Origin: a virus
Virus record (IMG/VR): IMGVR_UViG_3300025098_000331
Coordinates: 1 to 21,561 of that record
Reading direction: 5' to 3' (one strand)
Length of the DNA: 21,561 nt
Of this stretch, positions 1 through 8,126 are shown piece after piece. Position 1 is the stretch's first letter; each line of letters starts with the position of its first letter. The notes beneath the pieces are model-generated. The model saw nothing but the letters and a program-made list of their open reading frames with translations, was not told the origin of the DNA and ran no database searches. A program made the translations under genes and the position numbers.

Positions 1-2
1 GG

Positions 3-431
3 CGCGGACGCGGCTTACGCGCGATGTACATCGAGGACAAAGCCTCTGGCCAGTCTCTCATCCAAGAACTCAAGCGCGAGAGCGGCATGGCCGTAATCCC
101 CTACAAAGTAGTCCACGACAAGGTCGCACGCGTCAACGCCATCCTGCCAATAATCGAGGGCGGACGCGTCTTTATTCCAGACACTTCCGACTGGCTAGAC
201 CCATTCATTGACGAGTGCGTAACATTTCCGGGCGGCAACCACGACGACCAAGTCGACGCCGCCACTATGGCCATCGACATTTTGTCACGAACTTCCATCA
301 GCCCTGAAGCGTGGTCACTACACGCAGACGCGAGCCAATCTCTTAACAACCACGACATTTCTGCATTCGGGAAATCCTTAAAAACCCGCGTCGGTCACGC
401 CATTCCAAAATGGACAGGCTGGGGTTTGTAG
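3..431 (+). CDS. terL: Terminase large subunit, C-terminal nuclease part (5' end outside window)
   Basis: This is the end of the large terminase, the packaging motor that cuts concatemeric phage DNA and pumps it into the prohead through the portal. The frame is open from base 3 with no stop upstream, so the ATG at 24 is an internal methionine and the gene begins outside the window. What remains matches the RNase H-like nuclease domain. It has an IEDKASG motif (bases 30-50) whose acidic residues fit the second metal-binding site. It also has a FPGGNHDDQVDA stretch (around 225-260), the usual terminase signature carrying the last catalytic aspartate. The ATPase domain is not in the window. The portal gene follows after 37 bases, the normal terminase-portal order. 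Family assignment is firm; the exact terminase type cannot be judged from this fragment. Confidence 0.93.
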   Translation, partial: RGRGLRAMYIEDKASGQSLIQELKRESGMAVIPYKVVHDKVARVNAILPIIEGGRVFIPDTSDWLDPFIDECVTFPGGNHDDQVDAATMAIDILSRTSISPEAWSLHADASQSLNNHDISAFGKSLKTRVGHAIPKWTGWGL

Positions 432-468
432 GGACGACCAACCACACAACAGAAGGTATCTTTAGTCC
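429..468 (+). promoter_or_regulatory. GGGACGA element 1, upstream of portal gene
   Basis: GGGACGA lies at 431-437, and its first G is also the last base of the terminase TAG stop. The same 7-mer occurs in three other gaps of this window (10192, 11820 and 13161). It could be the start of a phage-polymerase transcript (TA followed by GGGA, as in T7-type late promoters) or a leader-RNA element. No conserved block upstream of it is visible when the four sites are compared. AGAAGG at 451-456 is the likely ribosome binding site for the portal gene, at a rather long 12-base spacing. Confidence 0.4.
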
Positions 469-2427
469 ATGAGCGTAAATGGCCCCAAAGCACGTACAAC
501 AGCATCAGGTTCCGCCTATCGCAGCGCGGAATACACCGCTGGCCCTAACGAGGGTGTAGTTGTCGATCTCTCTGAGTTCGCCGACCAGCTTGTTGCATAT
601 GAAGACATCTCGCACCTTCTCAACGATGAGCAGGAGCGTCGCATTGTCGACTATGTAAAGTCGATGGTCGACATGTCCTATCACAAGATTAGGAAACGCT
701 ATGACCATTGGAAGGAAGCTGATCGCGCTCACGATGTATATGTTCGGCCAGACGCGACAGACTTCAGAGAAAAAGCAGTCATCGCCGACACCCGCGCCAT
801 TGCGGATACAGTCCTCACATATCTTATGGCCGCACTTTCTGGCCGTAACCCCATGTTCCAGCTTGAAGGTCTCAACCGAAAGTCCCGACAGTCCTCGCTT
901 ATATTGGAGCGTGTTTTACATCAGCAGATGCGGCGAACCGCCGGAGAGGCACGTCTGGCACAGTTATTATTGGACAGCATACGCTATGGCTTCGCTCCGA
1001 CGAAGGTCGTCTGGGACGCCAAGTCAAACCAGAACCAAATAGTCAACTTCGATCCCCGCCGCTGTTTTCCTGACCCCCGTGTAAACTGGGGCGACTGGGA
1101 GAACATGCAGTACATTGTTTTCTCCGACTACTCTAGCTTCAACAGCCTTCTCTACTCTGGCATGTACCCAAAGCTAAAGAAGTTCCCTGCCCTGCGTCAC
1201 AAGGTTTCGCCTCCCAGAAATGCTTGGAACGCGCATAAGTGGCATCAGGAAGAAGGGCGGGGTCTTTCCATAGACCCTGCCAGTCCTAATCAGCGCGAGC
1301 GCATGGATCACGCTTACTTCACGCTTGGCGACAGCCGCGTAGTAGACGAGGCGTGGGTTCGTCTTTCTGGCCATGAGATTGGCATTCCAGCAATCGACCA
1401 AATCTTTCTTGTAGTCACAATCCTCGATGAGAACGTAGTCCTGCGCTTCCAACTCAACCCATACGGCCAGCAGTTTCCGACGGTCATTGGCGGTTTATAC
1501 CAAGACCAGCACAAAACTTACGGCCAATCCCTTTACGACCTCATTCTACCGATGCACGACATCGCCACTTATCTTATGCGCTCTCGCATCGACAACATCA
1601 GCGCAGCCCTCAACAACCTTATCTTTGTTGACCCGACCCAAGTGTCAGTCCCAGACTTGATCGACCGCAATCCATGGGGTGTAGTCCGCACCTTGCCCGG
1701 TAGTAAACCGGGCGACGGCGTCTTTATTGCACAAGTCCCAGACGTAACGCGCGGTCACTTCAACGACATTGGTGCAATGTCTGAACTCAAGCAGCGCGTC
1801 AGCGCAGCGTCCGACGCCCAGCAGGGCATGCCCACCTCAGACGGCATACGCACGGCCACAGAAATACAACGCCTAACACAACTTGGCTCCCAGCGTCTTG
1901 GCGTCTTGGCTCGTATTATGTCTGCCACAACGATCCGCCCGATGGTCAGAATGATGACGGCCAACATCCAAGACAGCCTATCTATGCAAGGCTCTATAAA
2001 GATAGACCAGCAGAACATGCCCAACCAACTCGCAAGCATGGTTGAGGACGGCTACCTAGATTACGACGTGCAAAAAAATCTACAGGGTGACATCGACTAT
2101 CTCGTGATAGACGGCACGCTCCCGCTCGAACCGACGCGCAACGCAGAAACATGGATGAACATGCTTCAGATCATGTCCCAGACTGGCTTGAACATGGAAT
2201 ACAACGCTGGCCAGATTGCAGAAGAGGCAATCCGCGCGATGGGCATTACAGACTTAGACCGCTTCCGCGTTTCCAAAGAGCAGCTACAGCAAGAGGGGCC
2301 AAGTCCCAGCCAGCAGATGCAGCTTATGGAGAAGATGCGCGGTGCATCCGTACAACCACAAGGTGATGTCCAGAACGAAGTTCAGAAGGGCAACCTAATA
2401 CCAATGAGTGAGGCTAAGAGACGATGA
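469..2427 (+). CDS. Portal protein
   Basis: This is the likely portal: the dodecameric ring at one head vertex through which DNA enters and leaves, and onto which the tail is built. The call rests on position directly after the terminase, on length (652 residues, within the range of podovirus portals) and on general character. It has a mixed alpha/beta N-terminal half with many aromatic and basic residues, a DPR-type turn (NFDPRRCFPDP, around residues 193-203), a long helical Gln/Met-rich region from about residue 430 and a Gln-rich C-terminus (EQLQQEGPSPSQQMQLMEKM). That profile fits the wing, stem, crown and C-terminal helical barrel of podovirus portals. The stop overlaps the next start as ATGA, so the two are probably translationally coupled. 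I cannot place it in a named portal subfamily by eye. Confidence 0.85.
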   Translation: MSVNGPKARTTASGSAYRSAEYTAGPNEGVVVDLSEFADQLVAYEDISHLLNDEQERRIVDYVKSMVDMSYHKIRKRYDHWKEADRAHDVYVRPDATDFREKAVIADTRAIADTVLTYLMAALSGRNPMFQLEGLNRKSRQSSLILERVLHQQMRRTAGEARLAQLLLDSIRYGFAPTKVVWDAKSNQNQIVNFDPRRCFPDPRVNWGDWENMQYIVFSDYSSFNSLLYSGMYPKLKKFPALRHKVSPPRNAWNAHKWHQEEGRGLSIDPASPNQRERMDHAYFTLGDSRVVDEAWVRLSGHEIGIPAIDQIFLVVTILDENVVLRFQLNPYGQQFPTVIGGLYQDQHKTYGQSLYDLILPMHDIATYLMRSRIDNISAALNNLIFVDPTQVSVPDLIDRNPWGVVRTLPGSKPGDGVFIAQVPDVTRGHFNDIGAMSELKQRVSAASDAQQGMPTSDGIRTATEIQRLTQLGSQRLGVLARIMSATTIRPMVRMMTANIQDSLSMQGSIKIDQQNMPNQLASMVEDGYLDYDVQKNLQGDIDYLVIDGTLPLEPTRNAETWMNMLQIMSQTGLNMEYNAGQIAEEAIRAMGITDLDRFRVSKEQLQQEGPSPSQQMQLMEKMRGASVQPQGDVQNEVQKGNLIPMSEAKRR

Positions 2428-2696
2428 GCCAGAAGAAAACCGCCCTAGCTTCCACAATAGATCAGAAGGTCGTTGACTATGTCAGCGAGGTTGAGCGCGT
2501 ACAGCAGCGCGATTTAGACGTTCGCGATGAGCAGCGCACCTCTGAAGTTGACGCCCTTAAATCTCAGATCGAAGAGATGCGCCAACGTATCTCAGAACTT
2601 GAAGGTCTAACGAACACAACCGCATTGGACGACAAGTACACGCTTACTAAGGCAAAGTTAGTACGTCTGATGAAAGACATGGGGTATTATGACTGA
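2424..2696 (+). CDS. Small coiled-coil protein between portal and first tail fibre
   Basis: This 90-residue protein is not recognised as a named family. It starts inside the portal stop codon (ATGA) and its own TGA overlaps the next ATG as TGATG, so it sits in a tightly coupled translation chain. Residues from about 15 to 62 are highly charged with heptad-like spacing (DALKSQIEEMRQRISELEGL), so a coiled coil is likely. The C-terminal 25 residues (YTLTKAKLVRLMKDMGYYD region) look like a short separate helix. It has no membrane segment or signal peptide. Position between portal and fibre suggests a virion or assembly factor. That is an inference from context only. Confidence 0.7.
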   Translation: MSQKKTALASTIDQKVVDYVSEVERVQQRDLDVRDEQRTSEVDALKSQIEEMRQRISELEGLTNTTALDDKYTLTKAKLVRLMKDMGYYD

Positions 2697-5600
2697 TGGG
2701 TATTACGCGTCCTACAGGTGAACAGTTAAGGTTTCGGAGCGCAACGACAGGCGACCACATTCTTGACACGTATATGGAGAACTCAGAGAAGGGTAGCCGC
2801 ACGCTCCCTGATTTGATGGACGACCTGTTTGACGGCAGCGGCGTTTTCCGCGCCGCCAACTTTGAGTTCCGCTTTGACGAGACCACAGACAAAATCCAGT
2901 TCCGCGCAGGCAACTTCGCCAACAGCAACGCTGGCTGGACGGACATCACCACTTTCTTCAATATCACTGGCACCTTCAACGCATCGACCACCTACAATAA
3001 CTTTGACCTTATCACGCTTACAAACAAGGACGTTTACATCGTCCATGGCCTTTCATCCGGCACAACATTCGCGGACGAAGCGGCGGTTATCGCATCTGCC
3101 AATACAGACAAGCTCGTAGACGTATCCGAAGCTAGAGACTGGGCATCCAAGACTGACGGCCAAGTTGTCAGCACAGACTATTCATCAAAAGCCTACGCAG
3201 TTGGCGGCACGGGCATTGACACCACAACAGGTTCCGCAAAAGACTGGGCGATCAAAACCTCTAGCACAGTCGGCAATACTGGCGAATACTCAGCCAAATA
3301 TTGGGCAACCAGTACAGCAGTCACGACAGTTTCGTCTGGCATTGCGAACATCAACACAGTTGCAGCCGCAATCGCGAGCGTAAACACCACTGCTGCGAAC
3401 ATATCGAACGTAAACACGGTCGCTGGCATATCCGCAGACGTCACAACTGTGGCAAACATAGACGGCAACGTCTCTACAGTTGCTGGCATTTCAGCGAACA
3501 CAACCACAGTCGCAGGCATTGCATCGAACGTCACCACAGTCGCGGGTGTTGCAACAAATGTAACAACAGTTTCTGGCATTGCATCCAATGTCACGACTGT
3601 CGCAAACAACAACACCAACGTCACGACTGTCGCTACCAACGTGGCAGACGTGAACACGGTTGCAGGCGAGATTAACAACAACAACTTACAGACGGTGGCC
3701 AACGACATCGCCGCAGTTATCACACTTGCAGACGACCTTAACGAAGCCACGTCAGAGATCGACACGGTCGCTAACTCAATCACGAACGTGGACACAGTTG
3801 GCAACGACATCGCAAACGTCAACTCGGTCGCGACCAACATCGCGAACGTAAACACGTCTGCAACCAATATCGCCAACGTCAACACAGTTGCAGGCATTAG
3901 CGCGAACGTCACAACTGTGGCAGGCATAAGCGCAGACGTAACCACAGCCGCCACGAACAACGCGAACATTACGACCGTCGCTGGCATATCATCTAACGTC
4001 ACCACGGTTGCAGGCATCTCATCAAATGTAACGACCGTCGCAGGAATTGCCGCAGACGTCACGACCGCCGCAACAAACGTAACAGCATTCAACAACACAT
4101 ACCTCGGCGCACAGTCGTCTGCACCGACGCAAGACCCGGACGGTTCGGCTCTCGACGTTGGCGACCTGTATTTCGATACGGTTGCAGACGTTTTGAAAGT
4201 TAGGGCGTCTGGCGGATGGATCAACGCTGGTTCCGCAGTCAACGGCACAGCCAACCGTTTTACGTTTACAGCCACATCAGGTCAGACCACATTTACTGGT
4301 GCAGACGCAAATGGCGAGACGCTTGCATACGACAGCGGCTACATGGACATTTACATGAACGGCGTAAAGCTGGCTGCTGGTGATTACACAGCATCCAACG
4401 GCACGTCTGTCGTGATTGCTCCTGCTGCCGCAGGCGACACGCTTGAGATGATTGCTTATGGCACATTCAACTTGGCAAATGTTGCAATTAACGACCTTAC
4501 AGACGTCAACACCACTGGCTTGGCTAATAATGACGTTCTTGTTTATAACAGCAGCAACTCCCGTTTCGAGCCAAGCACAAAGCTCGGCACCATCGAAACC
4601 AATGCAGACGTAACCGATACGGCTAACGTCACTGCTGCTGGTGCCTTGATGGACAGCGAACTTACCGACATAACTGCGGTAAAGGCACTAGACCAAGGCG
4701 TTGCCACAACAGATAAGCCTACTTTTAACGGTATTAACTCTACTGAAGCCCTACCAACAGTACGCCCATCACTCCTGCTAGACTTTGCGAACAGCAAGAC
4801 CCTTGATCCACGCATCACGTTTACCCGTGGCAGCACTGGTACTTACTGGGATGGTAAGACTACGACTAAGGCAGAGGAGAATTTGGTTACTTATAGCCAA
4901 GAACTTAGAGATGCTACTTGGACAAACGGAGGCGTAGTCTTTACTGAAAACGATACAACCGCCCCCGATGGAACGACTACGGCTGATAAAGTTACATTTA
5001 CTAACCAAACAACTTCACGTTTTTATCAAGTTGTACCTAACCAAACAGGTGGTTACTTAACTTTTTCATTCTATGCCAAATATGTAGATAAGCAATGGAT
5101 TTCAGTTCGCATATCGGAAAGCGCAGCGGGAACACCGGGGCTATATTTACGGACTTGGTTTGATTTAAGTAATGGCATTATTGGTACAGATCAAACTAAT
5201 GATGCAACTATGACCTCTGTAGGGAATGGGTGGTATCGGTGTACTGTTACTTCGCAGCACCAAGTTTCTAGTGACGCATTTTTAATAAGAGGTGCGGCAG
5301 GAGATAACGCAACAAGCAATGTCGCCGCCGCTGGAGATGTTTATCTGTGGGGATTTCAAGCTGAACAACGCAGTTCAGCCACAGCCTACACAGCGACAAC
5401 CTCTAGCCCCATCGTGAAGTACCAACCGACACTGCAAACAGCGGCATCAGGTGAGGCACGGTTTGACCACGATCCCGTGACAGGTGAAAGCAAGGGCTTT
5501 CTGATTGAGGAAGCTCGGACGAATCTGGGAACGTATTCATCATATATATCTGGATCAATTAGCGAATATATAAGTGTAAGAACAACTCAATCACAAAACC

Positions 5601-6577
5601 AAATTATTGCTCCAGATGGAACTCTAACTGGTGATAAACTAATTGCTACTGCAGATAGCAGTACACATAGATTGGATCAGGTGGCACGATCCATGTTTAG
5701 CGTTAGTACAACTTATACAGTATCTTGTTATGCTAAAGCAGGAGAATATGAAGGAATAACTTTATCAATTATAGGATCAAGTAATTCCAATAATGGTGTA
5801 TATTTTAATTTAACAACTGGGTCTTCTGGAGTTATAGGAGGATCTTATACATCAACAATGGAAGATGTGGGCAATGGTTGGTACCGTTGTTCTGTTACAA
5901 GAACAACACCTTCTTCAATTACATCTTCAGATAATAAATGGCTCATAGGTATTGTTGATAGTGGTTCTAATATTTCATTTACTGGTGACGGATTTAGCGG
6001 TGTTTATGTCTGGGGTGTACAAGTAGAACAAGGCGCATTCCCAACGTCATACATCCCTACCTCTGGGTCTACTGTGACTAGGAGCGGTGAACTAACAAGC
6101 GTATCTACATCAACGGTTATGAGTACGCATGACGGTTCGATTTATGTCGAAAGCACCAGCGGCCCAGCAGGTTGGGACACTACGGGACAATACAATTTGT
6201 TCCAGTTTGGTGATAGCAATGCTGATGGACTAGGAGTTTTTAAAGAGAGCGGCACAAAGAAATTTTGGTATCACGCTCGTCGGGCAAATTCGTCATTCAC
6301 AAACGTCAACGGGAGCCTGACTTGGGCTGACAACACGACAAGTAAAGTCGTGTTGGGCTTTAACAATTCAAGTCAGCGGTTCTACGTTGATGGCACTTTA
6401 ATTGGGACGGAACAAACAGCGGCATTAACGCAGCTAGACCCTACTCAAGTTACAGAATTAAATATCGGAACAAGCGGAAATGCGGCTTATCATCAATTTA
6501 ACGGATATATCAAAAAAGTCGCTTGCTGGCCTAAACGCTTACCCAACGCCACCCTGCAAGCAATGACGGAGGCATAA
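2696..6577 (+). CDS. Large modular tail fibre, 1293 residues, with decapeptide repeats, two GWYRC carbohydrate-binding-like modules and a LamG/ConA-like end
   Basis: This is probably the main receptor-binding tail fibre. Modules in order: residues about 30-85, a virion-anchoring domain that resembles the N-terminus of the protein at 15521; 148-205, two copies of a DWA.KT...YS.K.YA motif common in phage fibres; 212-467, 25 tandem units of about ten residues (VAGISANVTT type). Then 475-515 has a GDLYFDT...GGW motif; 520-597 a beta module with YMNGVKL..GDYT and GDTLEMIAYG; about 690 a PSLLLDF...LDPRITFTRGST stretch. Residues 729-905 and 943-1130 are two diverged copies of one module, each ending GWYRC...VWG.Q.EQ...Y. 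Residues 1131-1293 form a LamG/concanavalin-like end closing with GYIKKVACWPKR. The two repeated modules probably bind surface sugars. Bases 5581-5940 are only about 35% GC against over 50% in the repeat region, so the second copy looks recently acquired. No ribosome binding site is obvious; the TGATG overlap suggests coupling. Confidence 0.88.
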   Translation: MGITRPTGEQLRFRSATTGDHILDTYMENSEKGSRTLPDLMDDLFDGSGVFRAANFEFRFDETTDKIQFRAGNFANSNAGWTDITTFFNITGTFNASTTYNNFDLITLTNKDVYIVHGLSSGTTFADEAAVIASANTDKLVDVSEARDWASKTDGQVVSTDYSSKAYAVGGTGIDTTTGSAKDWAIKTSSTVGNTGEYSAKYWATSTAVTTVSSGIANINTVAAAIASVNTTAANISNVNTVAGISADVTTVANIDGNVSTVAGISANTTTVAGIASNVTTVAGVATNVTTVSGIASNVTTVANNNTNVTTVATNVADVNTVAGEINNNNLQTVANDIAAVITLADDLNEATSEIDTVANSITNVDTVGNDIANVNSVATNIANVNTSATNIANVNTVAGISANVTTVAGISADVTTAATNNANITTVAGISSNVTTVAGISSNVTTVAGIAADVTTAATNVTAFNNTYLGAQSSAPTQDPDGSALDVGDLYFDTVADVLKVRASGGWINAGSAVNGTANRFTFTATSGQTTFTGADANGETLAYDSGYMDIYMNGVKLAAGDYTASNGTSVVIAPAAAGDTLEMIAYGTFNLANVAINDLTDVNTTGLANNDVLVYNSSNSRFEPSTKLGTIETNADVTDTANVTAAGALMDSELTDITAVKALDQGVATTDKPTFNGINSTEALPTVRPSLLLDFANSKTLDPRITFTRGSTGTYWDGKTTTKAEENLVTYSQELRDATWTNGGVVFTENDTTAPDGTTTADKVTFTNQTTSRFYQVVPNQTGGYLTFSFYAKYVDKQWISVRISESAAGTPGLYLRTWFDLSNGIIGTDQTNDATMTSVGNGWYRCTVTSQHQVSSDAFLIRGAAGDNATSNVAAAGDVYLWGFQAEQRSSATAYTATTSSPIVKYQPTLQTAASGEARFDHDPVTGESKGFLIEEARTNLGTYSSYISGSISEYISVRTTQSQNQIIAPDGTLTGDKLIATADSSTHRLDQVARSMFSVSTTYTVSCYAKAGEYEGITLSIIGSSNSNNGVYFNLTTGSSGVIGGSYTSTMEDVGNGWYRCSVTRTTPSSITSSDNKWLIGIVDSGSNISFTGDGFSGVYVWGVQVEQGAFPTSYIPTSGSTVTRSGELTSVSTSTVMSTHDGSIYVESTSGPAGWDTTGQYNLFQFGDSNADGLGVFKESGTKKFWYHARRANSSFTNVNGSLTWADNTTSKVVLGFNNSSQRFYVDGTLIGTEQTAALTQLDPTQVTELNIGTSGNAAYHQFNGYIKKVACWPKRLPNATLQAMTEA
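3329..4096 (+). repeat. Tandem 30-bp (ten-residue) repeat, 25 units
   Basis: Within the first fibre gene, 25 in-frame units encode peptides of the form V-A-x-x-I-x-N-V-x-T, starting with VSSGIANINT at 3329-3358 and fading out with AATNVTAFNN at 4067-4096. Twenty-three units are exactly ten codons long. Unit 12 (3659-3694) has twelve and unit 14 (3725-3766) fourteen. Two subtypes alternate in blocks: VAGISxNVTT with the isoleucine at position 4, and VAxNIANVNT with it at position 5. The regular hydrophobic spacing suggests a trimeric shaft, either coiled-coil-like or beta; the sequence alone does not decide. Confidence 0.93.
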
Positions 6578-6580
6578 GCT

Positions 6581-6964
6581 ATGACAACGTATTACCTCAA
6601 AGCCACCTCCGAAGCTGCACTCTGGGAAGCCCTAGAAGCTGCATCACTGGCGCACAAAGAGTATGACACTGAAGACCCACTGAACGTAGCCCCTGATGAC
6701 CTTGGCTACGAGGATACTTGGGACGGCCCCAGCGGTGCCTATGAGTGGATCGCAGACACACCCATGCTAGACATCATCGGCACCATGTATCGTGAGACAG
6801 GCACTATGCTGACTGACGATGACGGGATGGAATACCCTGAGATGGAAGCGATTGATGGCTATCATGCAAACCTACGGGAAATACTGACAGCGGAACAGGT
6901 GGCTGCACTGCCTACTGTGGCTGCACCAGCTACCCCATATCGTAAATGGGCGGGAGATAACTAA
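6581..6964 (+). CDS. Small acidic fibre-associated protein, candidate fibre assembly chaperone
   Basis: This 127-residue acidic protein directly follows the first fibre gene, with GGAGG at 6568-6572 as a good ribosome binding site. It begins MTTYYLKATSEAALWEALE, has a central acidic stretch (LTDDDGMEYPEMEAIDGYHANLRE) and ends with an ATPYRKWAGDN tail. Proteins of this style sit just behind tail-fibre genes in many phages, and I have seen the YHANLR and YRKWAG signatures among unnamed phage proteins. No catalytic motif, signal peptide or membrane segment is visible. A chaperone or fibre-cap role is inferred from position and from the matching layout behind the two later fibre genes. Its stop overlaps the next start as TAATG. 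Confidence 0.72.
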   Translation: MTTYYLKATSEAALWEALEAASLAHKEYDTEDPLNVAPDDLGYEDTWDGPSGAYEWIADTPMLDIIGTMYRETGTMLTDDDGMEYPEMEAIDGYHANLREILTAEQVAALPTVAAPATPYRKWAGDN

Positions 6965-7791
6965 TGGCAAAACTAATCGGTACAGACCCTAATCAAGTAC
7001 CATCTAATGCTGACCTTGGTACAATGGCGTATCAGGATAAGGATAATGTTCATTTAACTGGTCGTGTTGTGGTTAGCGCAGTAAACCCTGCACCTTTCAC
7101 CGTACCGAATGCCTCTGAAAGCCTAGAGATAAATGATGGCTCTACCACCAAACTTCTTATGTATGCAGATAATAGTAACGCATACATACAGGCGTCAAAG
7201 TACAATGGCACTAATCCCGGTCGAACCTTAATCTTTGCGACTAAACAAGGTACAGACGGTATCGCAGGAGAATCGGCTAGATTCAATGTAAATGGAAACC
7301 TAGCCTTCCCCAACGGACAAGGCATCGACTTCTCTGCATCTGCGGGTAGTGGGCAAACTTCTTCTTTGCTGGACGATTATGAAGAGGGGAGTTGGACACC
7401 TACTTTGTCTCACTCTTCGGGCGGCAGCACCGCAACTTATAGTGTGCAATCTGGTAGATATGTCAAAGTTGGCAGTTTGGTTTTTTGTATGTTTAGAGTT
7501 GCCATTTCAGCCAAAGGAAGCGGAACGGGGAGTATTCGATTGTCTGGTTTACCCTTTAACACATCAGGCTTTGGGGGAGATTTTGCTGGAGGCAATTGCG
7601 ACTTATTTTACTCGAATGGAGCTACAAACTGGGTCAACTTGAAGGCAGGTGCTAGGGCTAGCAACCCTCAGCTTTACATCTATGGCCAAATAGCCGCAAC
7701 GAACAGAACTATCAGAGAGGGCAACTTTGATGATACAGACATTAACAGTAATTTTGACCTTCGTGGGTCGTTTTCATATAGAATAAATTAA
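6964..7791 (+). CDS. Second tail-fibre-type protein (short fibre or fibre tip)
   Basis: This 275-residue protein has the features of phage tail fibres. The N-terminus carries a DLGTMAYQDKDNV motif. Residues about 105-145 read FNVNGNLAFPNGQGIDFSAS then SSLLDDYEEGSWTPTL, a junction widespread in marine-phage fibres. After it comes a beta-rich C-terminal domain beginning YSVQSGRYVKVGSLVF and ending SFSYRIN. That terminal domain is probably a receptor-binding or capping beta sandwich. The N-terminus is short, so it may attach to another fibre rather than directly to the tail. It is coupled to the preceding gene by TAATG. Its C-terminal half is lower in GC (about 35% by hand over 7441-7500), like the variable ends of the neighbouring fibres. 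Confidence 0.82.
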   Translation: MAKLIGTDPNQVPSNADLGTMAYQDKDNVHLTGRVVVSAVNPAPFTVPNASESLEINDGSTTKLLMYADNSNAYIQASKYNGTNPGRTLIFATKQGTDGIAGESARFNVNGNLAFPNGQGIDFSASAGSGQTSSLLDDYEEGSWTPTLSHSSGGSTATYSVQSGRYVKVGSLVFCMFRVAISAKGSGTGSIRLSGLPFNTSGFGGDFAGGNCDLFYSNGATNWVNLKAGARASNPQLYIYGQIAATNRTIREGNFDDTDINSNFDLRGSFSYRIN

Positions 7792-7844
7792 CCACCCCTG
7801 TTGGATCACAGGGTAGTCAGTCCAAGCATCACAGGAGATAAACG

Positions 7845-8123
7845 ATGGCACTAACAGAAGAAACAGTAAACGACAAAATCGAAGTCGTTCACAACGGCAC
7901 ATTTCCTGTCGTGCAAGTACGCACCGCTAACATCATCAAGCGTGATGGCGAAGAAATCAGCAGCAACTTTCACCGTCATGTAGTTATGCCAGACGCTGAT
8001 CTAGCAGACGAAGACGCAGACGTAGCAGACATCTGCACAACCGTATTCACGCAAGCGGTCAAAGACGCATACGCAGCCCACATTGCGGCACAAGTTGTCG
8101 AAGAACCCGCAGCAGAGGAATAA
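7845..8123 (+). CDS. Small acidic fibre-associated protein
   Basis: This 92-residue protein sits between the second and third fibre genes, with AGGAG at 7833-7837 upstream of the start. It begins MALTEETVNDKIEVVHNGTFPVVQVRTANIIKRDG, a short beta-like stretch. It continues through a helix-forming segment (FTQAVKDAYAAHIAAQ) and ends in an acidic tail (VVEEPAAEE). I recognise the type as an unnamed small protein found near marine-phage fibres but not its function. It has no membrane segment. A role in fibre folding or attachment is inferred from its repeated pairing with fibre genes here. The 53-base gap before it holds only a weak 5-bp hairpin (7796-7813). Confidence 0.72.
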   Translation: MALTEETVNDKIEVVHNGTFPVVQVRTANIIKRDGEEISSNFHRHVVMPDADLADEDADVADICTTVFTQAVKDAYAAHIAAQVVEEPAAEE

Positions 8124-8126
8124 ACC

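Noticed and set aside
24-26. ATG at 24 as the start of the terminase fragment
   Set aside because: The frame is open upstream to base 3 with RGRGLRA leading into it, and the fragment lacks the ATPase domain, so this is an internal methionine.
400-413. CCATT/AATGG hairpin near the end of the terminase gene
   Set aside because: Short stem inside coding sequence with no T-run; likely chance.
413-430. Classical T7-type promoter upstream of GGGACGA
   Set aside because: The four upstream 17-base stretches share no common block besides a TA just before GGG at three sites, so a T7-like specificity region cannot be claimed.
3193-4275. Long antisense reading frame of 360 codons opposite the fibre repeats
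   Set aside because: It is the mirror of the 30-bp repeats: its product is a monotonous ATVVTF-type repeat, and stops are absent only because the sense codons repeat. No ribosome binding site or gene-like content.
7796-7813. Hairpin CCCTG/CAGGG between second fibre gene and the next gene as a terminator
   Set aside because: Only five pairs, an eight-base loop and no T-run.
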